Origin: Nectonema munidae | Lineage: Eukaryota; Nematomorpha; Nectonematoida; Nectonematidae | Direction: 5' to 3' | DNA length: 64,000 nucleotides | Assembly (NCBI GenBank): GCA_030549495.1 | Contig: JAUIRK010000153.1 | Span: forward strand, 1 to 64,000 | Shown here: positions 10,833 through 22,812 of the stretch, in pieces | Layout of the letters: every line of letters begins with the position of its first letter | How positions within the stretch are numbered: the first letter of the stretch is position 1 | The notes under the pieces: model-generated | What the model was told of the DNA's origin: nothing | Database searches by the model: none | Seen by the model: the letters and a program-made list of their open reading frames with translations, nothing else | Made by a program: the position numbers and the translations under genes

Positions 10833-12445
10833 TTAATTTTTTTTTCTGTGTACCGTACATATTGTTCTTTTGCAATTCAAACAAATAGATCGACTCCATT
10901 TTTTGCATTCGTAACATCTTCTAGCACCTTCTGGTTTTGTTACTTCATCGTATTCTAAAGCAGAAGATTCATATTTGGATGAAAAGCCTACAATAATCCA
11001 TGCAAGTTTAGTTTCTCTTCTAAGATTTGCTTTTTGTAAACGGTTTTTAGCAAAAGGTTCAGCAAGTTGGAAGTAGAGAGATTTGAGAAATTTCTTTCTG
11101 ATTATGCAGAACCACAATTTTGGGAAAAAATAAAAGCATTATGCCAGCAGACGTCTATTATGTTGTAATTTATCAGTACTGGCCATCTTACGCTCTTTTT
11201 ACGTGTCGTGAACTCTTCTATTATTTCATCCATCAGGTCTATTCCACTTATGTTTTCATTATAATCAAGTATGGCGTTAGGCTTTAAATCTTCTCTAGAA
11301 GAAGCATCAATTTGAGAATGAGAAGATGAAAGTAGCAAAACATTTTTGTTTTTGCGTGGTGCATAGGAAAAAATACAAATTTTATTTTCATGAGCATAGA
11401 GTGAAAGAGTAGAAAAAACTTGAAGGCCTTTCATTGTCTTCATTATGTATGGAATTTCTTTCCTTGAGCTTTTGATAGTTCCTATTAGTGTCAATTTTTT
11501 TTAGCCAGTTCAACAGTAAGTTTTTGAGAAGTAAAATACCTATCAGTATAAACTTCCCTTCCTGAACAAAAAAAAGGCTGCATCAAATGAAGTACAATAC
11601 TGCAGGAAAAACTTTGCTCGTATTTTTTTTCAAGATCTTTATTGGACCATCATAGATATATCCTTTTAAGGCGAAACCGGAAGAAGCCTCACAAGCCCAA
11701 TATATTTTAACACCAAATTTACGTGGTTTATTAGTCATGTAGACTCTACCAGGGACTTTTTTTCTTTCTTTGCGGTTTCTGAAACTATCAAAACGTAAAC
11801 ATTTTAGAAAAAACTTAAATCTTTGAAAAGACATGGTTGCCTTATAAAAAGGTCTGCCATTTACTTCTGTCCATAATTCTTGCAAATTTGTCATGTTTTC
11901 ACGATCAACTCCTGCTCTAATTAGAGATAAGATTGCAGACTTATTTTTAGTTTTATATTCAAAACATCTCTCACTTTTCTGTTTGTATATCTCATAATAA
12001 GTAAAAACATTTCTTCAGAATAAAAAAGCATAAAAGCTTCCCTCTGGCTGTTAACTCTGCAAACAACACCAGGCCTCTGTGTTAAAATATTTCTTTTTCG
12101 TAGAGCAGAAGGAATAGGGTTATAATTGTAACGTATTCCGTTGGCTACAAGATTATTATCATACTCACAATTTTTAGGTTCACTTTCTTCGCTGCTTCCC
12201 TCTTCAGATTCTGGTTCATCAACAAAAATTTCGATTTTGCCTTCATTGTCATCACCATTATGATTGCCTTGTGGTTCTTCCATCAGATCGGAAGTATCTT
12301 CATTCAACAAAAATTCGTCTTCACAATTATCGAACTCATTACCTTGAACATTTTCAGTCATTTCGATATCATTTTCTTGGAGCATAGATAAGAAAAAACG
12401 AGCCTTTTTAGAACATTTTCTTTCATTATGAACGAAGAACAACAC
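10833..12445 (-). pseudogene. piggyBac copy B transposase (PGBD4-like), broken, minus strand
   Basis: Read from 12445 down: a long acidic N-terminus (NEFDNCEDEFLLNEDTSDL), then ILTQRPGVV and EEMFLLIMRYTNR. Next come LWTEVNGRPFYKATMSFQRF, GVKIYWACEASSGFALKGYI, the second acidic site in YTDRYFTSQ (near 11540), and KPNAILDYNENISGIDLMDE with TTRKKSVRWP (near 11250-11190). The C-terminal finger is RCYECKKW...CLNCKRTICTVHRKK. The segment carrying the first catalytic Asp is missing: FRNRKERKK runs straight into VPGRVYMTNKPRKFG. There are several frame changes and stops. It belongs to a lineage different from copies A and D. No terminal repeats could be assigned. Confidence 0.88.
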
Positions 12446-15060
12446 ATAAATAAAAAGTCAAACATGCTTGAAAAACAATAAAGTAATGAAAAATTATACG
12501 AAAGAAAAACTATTGTGCTTATGGATTGAATAAACAAAATGAAAAAAAATTATAAAAGAAAACAGCTGTGCTTGTCAAAAGTACTTTTACGATTCTAAGT
12601 AAGCCTTGCAAGCATTCATAGCAGTAATTATTACATAAAGCATATGTGTTACTAGGGTATGTTCTTTGCTTTTTATTTTTATACAGTAATACAAAATACT
12701 TATTTTATAATTGAATATATAGTCTTTATGTTGTGTTTCAGTCCCGAGTGTGTATTGTTGTTGTGAAAAAAATCATTAAGATATTTTTTCTTTATTAAAA
12801 TCTTTTAAGTGTACATTTTGTACACAAGATACTATGAGGGTATATTGTTATTTAAATAACATTTTTTGTTAAACATCTGGTTGCCAATTTTATTTGTGTC
12901 AGCTTTTGTGGAGAAAAGTAACTTAAAATTTTTTGTCTATATAATTCTTTTTGAACTCTAAATCATTACTTCTTTTAACCATAGTATGTAATTTTATGTC
13001 CATTAGTGAAATGAGAGAAAATTTCAAAATTTAAAAGTTTACAAGCCATGCCTCTAATGTCTGCGTAGTATATCCTGTACAAATCTTTTATTAAATTTAT
13101 TTTATACATTTTTGATACTTATTTGGCAAGATGAAAATCAAGGCAACATTGTCAAAAATAAAAAAAACCTGTATATTTACATACAAAGTACGTGGATTGG
13201 AGACATCTTATGGAAGCCTCCTTAATGGGGTTTTTTCAAACAATAATATAGAAGGTTGCACTCTACTACTCTTTTTGACTATTCAATGACTATTTAAATT
13301 ACTTTCTTCATTTAATTAGAATTAGCGTTAGAGTTAGTACTAGAGTTTATGTTAATATGTGATACATAAATTTTCATATAAATTCCAAATGTCATAAAGC
13401 CGACCATAGGTTAAATAACAAAGCCAAAGCCAGCAGAAATTTTTACTCTATCGTTCAACTAACACACGAAGAATCGATGCTTTAAATTTGCATGTTAATT
13501 TTTATGTATCTTTAGTTATAGAATTAGTCAAAATGAAAAAGTTGTGAAGAATATTTTTTGGCAAAGTATGAGTATTTTTTGTTTTTAAAATCGGCAAACG
13601 AAAGCAGATTTGGAGTAGATATGGGAGTAAATGAACCTTCGCTTCTAGTTTTCATAGACCTTTCAGTTAGAGCCAAGCTAGATGCCTTACAAAGATATTC
13701 CTGCCTATTTTGCAACATATGGGTAAGCACTTCGATTAGCAATTATCCAGCTGTTATTAGCAGCAATGTGGAGAAAATTTGTAAAAATCGATATTGGCCA
13801 TCATCTCGAAGCATTATATATAACAGCTAAAATTTCAAAGCATTCTTTTTAAAACGTTAACCCGAGACGTATATTTGTTATAGTCAAAGATTGTTTTCGG
13901 TTGTTTTTTGAGTCAAATGTATCAATTCTTGAAAGATATTGTCCCCACCCACATAAACAGGTTTAACTTTTTTTGAATGCTTATGTAGAGCTTATACTTT
14001 TACATCCAGTCAACAGAAAACTTTGTAGGGAGGAAAGCCGTAGAACATGCGGTATACATATTCTATTGTTCTTAACCCTACCACAAATTGGAAAAATTTT
14101 ATCTTTGGCGCATATATATATATATATATGATACATGGCACATGAAAAGTCTGTCAACATAAATACTACACCCAGGGATTAAACACGAAAAGAAAACTAA
14201 TCTGACAATATTTGCAAATTTAAAATGCTCCTTATCTAAAAATCGAGTCTGAAATATTTCACTTGAAAAAACAAAGATTTTATAGCTCATCTATAATTAC
14301 ACACTTTGATGCATCTCACCGCCACGAATCTAACAGAATTGTCACTTTCTCTCTTTGAATCAAATCGTATGAAAGTGCAATATATAAAATGAACACATTT
14401 CTGCCAACTGCAGCTTTCAAAAATGGATTCGCTTATTTTTCTGAGGAGATATTTCACTTCAATCTGTGGATCCTTTGATTGCCGATATATAAAAAAAACA
14501 AGTGAATGAAGCCAGCAAATTCTCGATTTGAATGTAGAAACGAAGTTGAATATTACCTGTATCTGTTGAATTCATAAATGTGCTAACCATAATCTCGGTG
14601 AAGAAAAGGATAAAATATTTTATTGTATCTTTCACATTTTTGGAATTACCTTTTTGACAGTTGTGGAAAAATTATATTTCTTGAAGATCTGCACTGAGCA
14701 TCTCTGCTTACCCAAAAAGTACTAATCTATTATTATTGATTTAGTATCAACAAAGGGTCTTCTTTATTTAGTTGTTATTAGCTAGGCATTCTCGAATACA
14801 GCCCCCACCCATAAAGGTCGGTATATAATTTTCATACAGATATTCATAGGTATGAACTGCTTCGCACGGGGGTGACATGTGAGCCAGTAAGCCATACTCA
14901 TTGGTGCCTGTTTTAAAAAATTGTATATTTTGAATTTTTCTGTCTATAGCTTCATCTTTTGGCTCAATTTAATTTCTTTCATGATTAGTCAAACCACCAA
15001 TTTTTGTGTATTATTTATATTTCTAGTTTTTTCATCATATAAATTTTGATATCATTTTAT
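12446..15060. other. AT-rich stretch, no gene recognised
   Basis: Only short open frames occur, for example 13558-13830 on the plus strand (90 codons, no recognisable domain). A (TA)n tract lies at 14108-14131. No splice-bounded coding exon or element terminus stood out. The region borders the minisatellite that begins at about 15066. Confidence 0.5.
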
Positions 15061-15065
15061 TTCAG

Positions 15066-17560
15066 CTTGGACCCCCACCCACCCACCTCAGCCATATGGC
15101 TCTAGGATCCAATCGCCTTTTTATGTAAGGATTTTGTTATCATCTTCTTTGTTTTAGCTTAGATCCCCACTCATTCACCTCAGATATATGGCTCTAGGAT
15201 CCAAACGTCTTTTTTATGTAAGGATTTTGTTATCATCTTTTTTATTTCAGCTTGGATCCCCACCCACCCACCTCAGCCATATGGCTCTAGGATCAAATCG
15301 TCTTTTTTATCTAAGGATTTTGTTATCATCTTCCTTGTTTGCAGTTTGGATCCCCACACATCCACCTCAGCCATATGGCTCTAGGATCCGATCGTCTTTT
15401 TTATCTAAGGATTTTGTTATCATTTTCATTGTTTCAGCTTGGATCCCCACCCATCCACCTCAGCCATATGGCTCTCGAATCCAATCGACTTTTTTATCTA
15501 AGGATTTTGTTATCATCTTCCTTGTTTCAGCTTGGATCCCCACCAACCTCAGCCATATGGCTCTAGGATCCAATCGTCTTTTTTATGTAAGGATTTTATT
15601 ATCATCTTTTTTATTTCAGCTTGGATCACCACCCACCCACCTCAGCCATATGTCTCTAGGATCAAATCGTCTTTTTTATCTAAGGATTTTGTTATCATCT
15701 TCCTTGTTTGCAGCTTGGATCCCCACCACCCACCTCAGCCATATGGCTCTAGGATCCAATCGTCTTTTTTATGTAAGGTTTTTGTTATCATCTTCATTGT
15801 TTCAGCTTGGATCCCCACCCACCCACCTCAGCCATATGGCTCTAGGATCCAATCGTCTTTTTTATCTAAGGATTTTGTTATCATCTTCCTTGTTTGCAGT
15901 TTGGATCCCCACCCACCACCTCAGCCATATGGCTCTAGGATCCAATCGTCTTTTTTATGTAAGGTTTTTGTTATCATCTTCATTGTTTCAGCTTGGATCC
16001 CCACCCACCCACCTCAGCCATATGGCTCTAGGATCCAATCGTCTTTTTTATCTAAGGATTTTGTTATCATCTTCCTTGTTTGCAGTTTGGATCCCCACCC
16101 ACCACCTCAGCCATATGGCTCTAGGATCCAATCGTCTTTTTTATGTAAGGATTTTGTTATCATTTTCATTGTTTCAGCTTGGATCCCCACCCACCCACCT
16201 CAGCCATATGGCTCTCGAATCCAATCGTCTTTTTTATCTAAGGATTTTGTTATCATCTTCCTTCTTTTAGCTTGGATCCCCACCCACTCACCTCAGACAT
16301 ATGATTCTAGGATCCAAACGTCTTTTTTATGTAAGGATTTTGTTATCATCTTTTTTATTTCAGCTTGGATCCCCACCCACCCACCTCAGCCATATGGCTC
16401 TAGGATCAAATCGTCTTTTTTATCTAAGGATTTTGTTATCATCTTCCTTGTTTGCAGTTTGGATCCCCACACATCCACCTCAGCCATATGGCTCTAGGAT
16501 CCGATCGTCTTTTTTATCTAAGGATTTTGTTATCATTTTCATTGTTTCAGCTTGGATCCCCACCCATCCACCTCAGCCATATGGCTCTCGAATCCAATCG
16601 ACTTTTTTATCTAAGGATTTTGTTATCATCTTCCTTGTTTCAGCTTGGATCCCCACCAACCTCAGCCATATGGCTCTAGGATCCAATCGTCTTTTTTATG
16701 TAAGGATTTTATTATCATCTTTTTTGTTTCAGCTTGGATCCCCACCCACCCACCTCAGCCATATGTCTCTAGGATCAAATCGTCTTTTTTATCTAAGGAT
16801 TTTGTTATCATCTTCCTTGTTTGCAGCTTGGATCCTCACCCACCCACCTCAGCCATATGGCTCTAGGATCCAATCGTCTTTTTTATGTAAGGTTTTTTTT
16901 ATCATTTTCATTGTTTCAGCTTGGATCCCCACCAACCTCAGCCATATGGCTCTAGGATCCAATCGTCTTTTTTATGTAAGGATTTTATTATCATCTTTTT
17001 TATTTCAGCTTGGATCCCCACCCACCCACCTCAGCCATATGTCTCTAGGATCAAATCGTCTTTTTTATCTAAGGATTTTGTTATCATCTTCCTTGTTTGC
17101 AGCTTGGATCCCCACCCACCCACCTCAGCCATATGGCTCTAGGATCCAATCGTCTTTTTTATGTAAGGTTTTTGTTATCATTTTCATTGTTTCAGCTTGG
17201 ATCCCCACCAACCTCAGCCATATGGCTCTAGGATCCAATCGTCTTTTTTATGTAAGGATTTTATTATCATCTTTTTTATTTCAGCTTGGATCCCCACCCA
17301 CCCACCTCAGCCATATGTCTCTAGGATCAAATCGTCTTTTTTATCTAAGGATTTTGTTATCATCTTCCTTGTTTGCAGCTTGGATCCCCACCCACCCACC
17401 TCAGCCATATGGCTCTAGGATCCAATTGTCTTTTTTATGTAAGGTTTTTGTTATCATCTTCCTTGTTTCAGCTTGGATCCCCACCCACCCACCTCAGCCA
17501 TATGGCTCTAGGATCCAATCGTCTTTTTTATGTAAGGATTTTGTTATCATCCTCAGACCA
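15066..17560 (+). repeat. ~93-bp minisatellite, about 27 units, with higher-order repeats
   Basis: Units of 92-95 bp (some about 84 bp) contain GGATCCCCACCCACCCACC, CAGCCATATGGCTCTAGGAT and a T-rich half (CGTCTTTTTTATSTAAGG, TTGTTATCATCTTCCTTG). A segment of about 1,113 bp (12 units) is repeated: 15188-15560 recurs at 16301-16673. A 276-bp trimer is repeated three times from 16645 to 17470. None of the three plus-strand frames meets a stop over long stretches (up to 468 codons) because the unit lacks stops, so these frames are a by-product. Unit variants alternate GTAAGG with CTAAGG after the T run. Confidence 0.95.
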
Positions 17561-19215
17561 TCCTTCCAGAATTTTGTCAAGCAGAATTTTCCAGAACTTA
17601 CTCATATTTTGAAATTGTTCGAGTCCTTCTGTATATTTTTTATTTGCTTTTTCTTTTTCTACATCTACATCAGCACCGTTTTTTTGTTTTTCTTTTTGCA
17701 AGTATAGTCCACACATTTTATTTGGTGTGTTAACTTCAATTTTCTTATTTTCGCGTAAATGTTGTACTTCTATTTTTTCTATTTCACACTTTTTTCCTGT
17801 TTTTTGAAAATTTACTTCGTGTTTTCCATTCACTTTATCAAAATGAGCTATTATTGGACGTTTTTTTTCTTTCAACTCTTTCTTTACATATTTGCCTTTT
17901 CTTCCCTTTGCTTTGCCTTTTCCAGCATTAACGGATTTATTTTTAGTTAATTCTTTCCTTTCTACAGCACTTCTACAGCCTCCAAAATTTTTATCGATTT
18001 TAGCTATGGTTTTGTTAAATGGTTTTTCCATTATTTCAATATCGAATACAACAGAATTTTTATTGGGAAATATATTTGTTATTGTTTCGTTATCCTTTTT
18101 TCTTTTATTCTGGTTATAAATATGATGGTTTTTATAGTTAGGATGATTTGTATTAAAACTTTTAGAAGAACCTTTCTTATTCTAGTCATAAAGGTCATGG
18201 CTTGTTACATTACCATTATTTGGGAAAAAATTATTGGAATAATCTTGCTGGTTGTTGTTATAATTTGTATTGAACGTTTTAAAAGAGCCTTTTTTATTGT
18301 AGTTATAAATATCATGGCTTGTTACATTACCATTATTTGGGAAAAAATTATTGGAATAACTTTGGTGGTTGTTGTTATATGGATTGTGATTTGTTTTGAA
18401 AGTTTTAGAAGGGCCTTTCTTATTGTAGTCATAAAGGTCATGGCTTGTTACATTACCATTATTTGTGAAAAAATTATTGGAATAACCTTGCTGGTTGTTG
18501 TTATAATTTGTATTGAACGTTTTAAAAGAGCCTTTCTTATTGTAGTTATAAATATCATGGCTTGTTACATTACCATTATTTGGGAAAAAATTATTGGAAT
18601 AACCTTGGTGGTTGTTGTTATATGGATTGTGATTTGTTTTCAAAGTTTTAGAAGGGCCTTTCTTATAGGTAATGGCTTGTTACATTAGCATTATTTGGGA
18701 AAAAATTATTGGAATAACCTTGCTGGTTGTTGTTATAATTTGTATTGAACGTTTTAAAAGAGCCTTTCTTATTGTAGTTATAAATATCATGGCTTGTTAC
18801 ATTACTACTATTTTGGAAAAAATTATTGGAATAACTTTGTTGGTTATTGTTATATGGATTGTGATTCGTTTGGAAAGTTTTAGAAGGGCCTTTCTTATTG
18901 TAGTCATAAAGGTAATGGCTTGTTACATTAGCATTATTTGGGAAAAAATTATTGGAATAACCTTGGTGGTTGTTGTTATAATTTGTATTGAACGTTTTAA
19001 AAGAGCCTTTCTTATTGTAGTTATACATATCATGGCTTGTTACATTACCATTATTTGGGAAAAAATTATTAGAATAACCTTGGTGGTTGTTGTTATAAAG
19101 GTGGTGATTTGTATTGAAAGATTTAAAGGAGCCTTTCTTATTGTAGTCATAAAGGTCATGGCTTGTTACATAACCATTATTTGGGAAAAATTGTTTCTTT
19201 TAGCAGAACCCATTG
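17528..19215 (-). pseudogene. Asn-rich tandem-repeat protein gene, decayed, minus strand
   Basis: From about 19215 down there are nine repeats of alternating 39 and 42 codons (117 and 126 bp). Each has the pattern Y-N/D-YNKKG, then S/P-x-KTF-x-TN, then YNNN, then GYSNNFFPNNGNVTSHD. A lysine-rich tail follows (GKGKAKGRKGKYVKKELKEK near 17930-17870) and ends ...WSEDDNKILT at 17528. The last repeat runs in frame into the tail except for one TAG (near 18182) in place of a Tyr codon. A 2-bp loss near 18665 and a missing T near 19185 also break the frame. Unit lengths that are multiples of three show past coding constraint. The family is not recognised, and no signal peptide or start could be fixed. 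Confidence 0.6.
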
Positions 19216-19309
19216 TGGTGACGTTATGTTTATATTACAATTGTAATAATGAATCAAAAACTTTGGGAGTTAATATTTATAGCTACGAAAAAATTAACAA
19301 CCAATGAAA

Positions 19310-20840
19310 AACCAATGATTCATGTATATAGAGTTGTTTTAAAGTTTTACATAAAACAAAAAAATTTTTTTAATAGTCTGATTAGTAGATTCTTGTATAT
19401 AGAGTTATTTTAATTTTTTTACATACAACACGATTAAAGCAACTCATCAGACCATATAAAAATACCCACAAAACATATAAATAATTTTATTCAATCAGAA
19501 TGCTTCAAGCAGCAGACACACACACATAGACAGATGCTAGCGTATTTTAATTGGTCTATATATCTTTTGTGTCTATTTTTATATGATGTGATGAGTGAAT
19601 TTATTTATATAGAGTTGGTTTAAAGTCTATCTATATTAGATATAGAAAATGTAGATAGCCTAGTGTGTCTCTGCTAGAATAAACTTTATCATTCATTTTA
19701 GATACGATACTTTTTGCTTATTTGAATGAAGCCCTGCGGATTTTAGGATTAGAATTAACGAATTTTTAAAACAAGAGCCATATTATTAGTTTTAAATATA
19801 GCATAACAAGTTCAAGTGAAATGTTTTCAAGTTCAAGTGAAACTTTTCCAAGTTTTAAGTTGTTTTATTTTTTGGTTGGACTTAAAAAATTAAAAAATAT
19901 AATTAAATTATAAATTAAAAATCATATTCATTCAGCGCTAACTGCATGTTTCTTTTAGCCCCATCAAACCACCCAATACAATCCAACAGTCTAATTTTAT
20001 TTATTCCCCTTTTCAAGCAATCAACCTAATCCATATCACAATTTTCGCATTTTTTAATTGAAAAAAAAGCTAAAAATTAGTTTTTATGAAATAAAACTGC
20101 AATTTCAAAGTTAAATTTTTTGAACTTTTAGGTAGAATTTTTGAAATGTGGCTTTCAATATGTATGTAAAATATTTTTTGAAAATTTTTATTTTAAGTAT
20201 ATTTTTTAAGCATTTTACGATTTACACATTTAAATATATAATAAGGCTGGCAAGTTTGGCGAGTTGTCTCCCTGGAGGTATTGCCAGACCTCTGATAATA
20301 ACTTAAAATATAATAATTATTTCTAAAAATAATATAATTATTTTATAATAGTAAGTTTGATAACGCAATATAATTTTTAATTTAAGATATAAAAATATAT
20401 AACAATACTCTATTATCAGCCCTCGTTCATAGTTTGAATCTTTTTATTTTAAGCATTTATTTAATATTATTTTTAATTTCAAGTTCTTATTTGTAAATAA
20501 AGAACATATTTGTGTGTATTTGGGTAAAAAGTTCTACCAGAAACTCGAATATCCCATCAGAGCTATTATAAAAATTTCTTTTTAAATATCTGCACACCTA
20601 ATGTTGAAACAAAACTTGTTTTCTTAGATTAAATCAGTTTTTATTTCTAAATTTAACTCATTTGGTTTTTTATTTCATTAAGCTTTAAGTTGGCCAAAAG
20701 ATAAGCAGGTAACGTTTTTATGAAACATAGTTTAAGTTCAAGTTTTCAGCGTTAAGAAAATTGGTATTATCCTGGCTTAAACTTTCATAATTACTTTTTG
20801 TTAAATTTATTTTTTATTCTTTTGATTTTTAATTAATTCC
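19310..20840. other. AT-rich stretch upstream of FAM174
   Basis: No coding region or transposon was recognised. A TGTATATAGAGTT word recurs near 19322, 19393 and 19600. Just before the FAM174 start, ATTAATTCCAG at 20832-20842 could be the acceptor of a 5' untranslated-region intron, but no promoter could be placed. Confidence 0.45.
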
Positions 20841-20864
20841 AGTTTGTATCTGTGTCATTTAAAA

Positions 20865-21256
20865 ATGAAAACTTTTTTTAAAATATTTATTCTTTTGTTT
20901 TTTTTTCATAAAAATACTGAAAACCGAGAAGTGGATTCGAACTTAGATAATAATGCAAATATTGATTCAAAAATAAATCAAACTTCTGTCTCCTCTGAAA
21001 ATAATTCAATTAAAAACGATAGTACTAATACAGAAGTGGACGTTACTCCAAATAGAATTAATTCAACTAATGGTACTGTACCAATTACTAGTAAAACAAA
21101 TACTTCAAATGGCTATGATAATATTTTATCATTTTTGAATGACTATAATGAAAGATTTATAAACTTCTTTCAAAAACAGACTCTTATGTTGTTCTTGGTT
21201 CTCATTTCTGTTTTAATCTTCTTCCTTATTTTTTTCTGCACTATAAGAGCACTTAG
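20865..21256 (+). CDS. FAM174: FAM174-family membrane protein, exon 1
   Basis: The ATG at 20865 sits in a good context (AAAAATGA). Residues 1-16 form a hydrophobic signal peptide (MKTFFKIFILLFFFHK). Residues about 20-95 are an Asn/Ser/Thr-rich ectodomain with six N-glycosylation sequons (NQT, NNS, NDS, NST, NGT, NTS). Residues about 108-126 form a single membrane helix (LMLFLVLISVLIFFLIFF) followed by CTIRAL. The exon ends in phase 2 at 21256 with the strong donor AG|GTAAGA. It joins exon 2 at 30232, which supplies the conserved cytoplasmic tail; total length is about 178 aa, close to human FAM174A (~190 aa). Family members are small type I membrane proteins of the Golgi/secretory route with little-known function. 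The fast-evolving ectodomain is expected; identity rests on topology plus the tail. Confidence 0.8.
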
Positions 21257-22138
21257 GTAAGATGTATATTTTTTACTCATTATATTTAGAAAATATTCCT
21301 TTATGTTGGTAAAACTAACTTTTAACCCCTTTTTTCCTTTTTGTTTTATCTTTCAACCTAGTTACATACAATTTTTAGATATCTCCAAAATTTATAGTTT
21401 ATAAACTTAAGTTTTGTAAAATTTTTTTTATTAAAAAAATTAAATACAAGCAGTTTTAATTAGATTAATTTAATTGTAACTTAAATTATAAACATACAAA
21501 AGTTTTAATGAACATTAATTATTCAAAAACCACAATATTCAGTTTATTAACCATTTTTGGGTTGTCAGCTTTACCTGCTCCTCGTCGAATTCCGACCATG
21601 ACCACTATCTTATAAATTCAGAATTCAAGTTGAAGCTGTCAAATATAAAATTTGTTTTCAGATTCTAACTTTTTGAAACTATTTTACAATTATTTATTGC
21701 AATATATATTGAAGGCAATAAACTTTATTTTAAACTTCTCAAATCTAAATTAAAACAAAATATATTTGAAAATTTTTGATCTTCATCTGGAAGAACACGG
21801 AGACCGTTTGATGAGACCCAATTATTTTTGAGGTCTGTTTCTGGTTTTCATCCTTGGGTATATAAAATTATCATTGTTTTTCATTCTCATATTGTCGACT
21901 TAAAGGTCACAATCGTTCATTTTTGTTTTAACTATAAAGATCTTTAGAGTAAAGTTTTGTGAAGATAAGATTTAGGTTATTTTAATTTAATTCTTATAGT
22001 AAATATTAGTTAAATTTTTTTAATTTTTAAAATATATTATATAAGAATTTTTATACAATGAACACATCTAAGCTCGTAATTCTACCATGACCGGATAACT
22101 CAAGGGGTTTTATCAAGTACTAAAACTAGCTTCTAGCT

Positions 22139-22413
22139 CAGGGGTTCTTAACCTTTTTTCCGTTAAGTACCCACTGAGTTATAAGACCATCTTTCCGAAC
22201 CCCCAATAATCTGACAATGAACAAAATGGTAATTTATTGTCTAACTCATTAGGGTACATTGTACAAATTGAAGGAACAGACACTGCTAGCACTAAATTTC
22301 ATATTTCGCAATTACTACTATTTAAAATACTTCTTTTGTCAGCCATCTAAGTACTCCTAGAAATCTTGTTGTGAATCCCTGAAGGTTCGCGAACCCCAGG
22401 TTGAGAACCCTTG
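22139..22413. mobile_element. hAT-type MITE, 275 bp, perfect 8-bp target duplication
   Basis: It begins CAGGGGTTCTTAACCTTTTT and ends CAGGTTGAGAACCCTTG, imperfect inverted ends of the common hAT type. The exact duplication TTCTAGCT lies at 22131-22138 and 22414-22421. The interior, with GTACCCAC and GAACCCCC segments, resembles the usual non-autonomous hAT derivatives and has no coding capacity. The identical duplication suggests a fairly young insertion. Confidence 0.9.
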
Positions 22414-22736
22414 TTCTAGCTCAACAAGAAAAAAGGGCTCTTGTATGATAGAATGACAGGGAAAATCTTCATCGTAATAATTTTTACACTGATCTATTTT
22501 GGTTGAGTATATTTCTACTTATTCTATTTTGTCTCTAATCAGCAGAATAACCCTTTTGGGCTAAATAATTTGGAGATTATAGCTTTTCAAAACTCTTCAT
22601 GCATTTTCTTCAAAGTAGATTTTGTAGTTAACATGAGTTTGACAAATGAATCCTATTTATCACACTTCGATGAATTATCACTTTAATTAATTATCCGCGA
22701 AATAGGGCATCACACATTTTGGAAAAAATGTATACA

Positions 22737-22812
22737 GTAAAATCTGGTTATAACGAACCACTATTAAAGGTCAATTTTAGTTCGTTATATCAGAAAGGAC
22801 ATAACAGAGAAA
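22737..22812. repeat. Pogo/Tc1-like terminal fragment
   Basis: ACAGTAAAATCTGGTTATAACGAACC is followed about 35 bp later by TTAGTTCGTTATATCAGAAAGGAC, an inverted pair of the type seen at ends of pogo/Tigger-like elements (CAGTA...CTCGTTATAACG). It is short and no full element could be bounded. Confidence 0.4.

Noticed and set aside
15188-17707. Long open frames (321-468 codons) in the plus-strand minisatellite
   Set aside because: All three frames are open at once because the ~93-bp unit lacks stops; the peptides are simple repeats of one another and no start, domain or flanking exon supports translation.
15066-19160. CRISPR array
   Set aside because: Units are contiguous tandem repeats without distinct spacers, in an animal genome with no cas genes.
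18122-19307. Plus-strand hydrophobic frames over the Asn-rich repeat
   Set aside because: They are antisense readings: Asn codons read backwards as Val/Ile. The minus strand has the non-repetitive lysine-rich extension and frame-keeping unit lengths.
21362-21404. A nearer alternative second exon for FAM174 (intron 21257-21361, tail SYIQFLDISKIYSL)
   Set aside because: The acceptor is plausible and in phase, but the tail lacks the conserved FAM174 signature that the exon at 30232 supplies exactly. It could be a minor isoform only.
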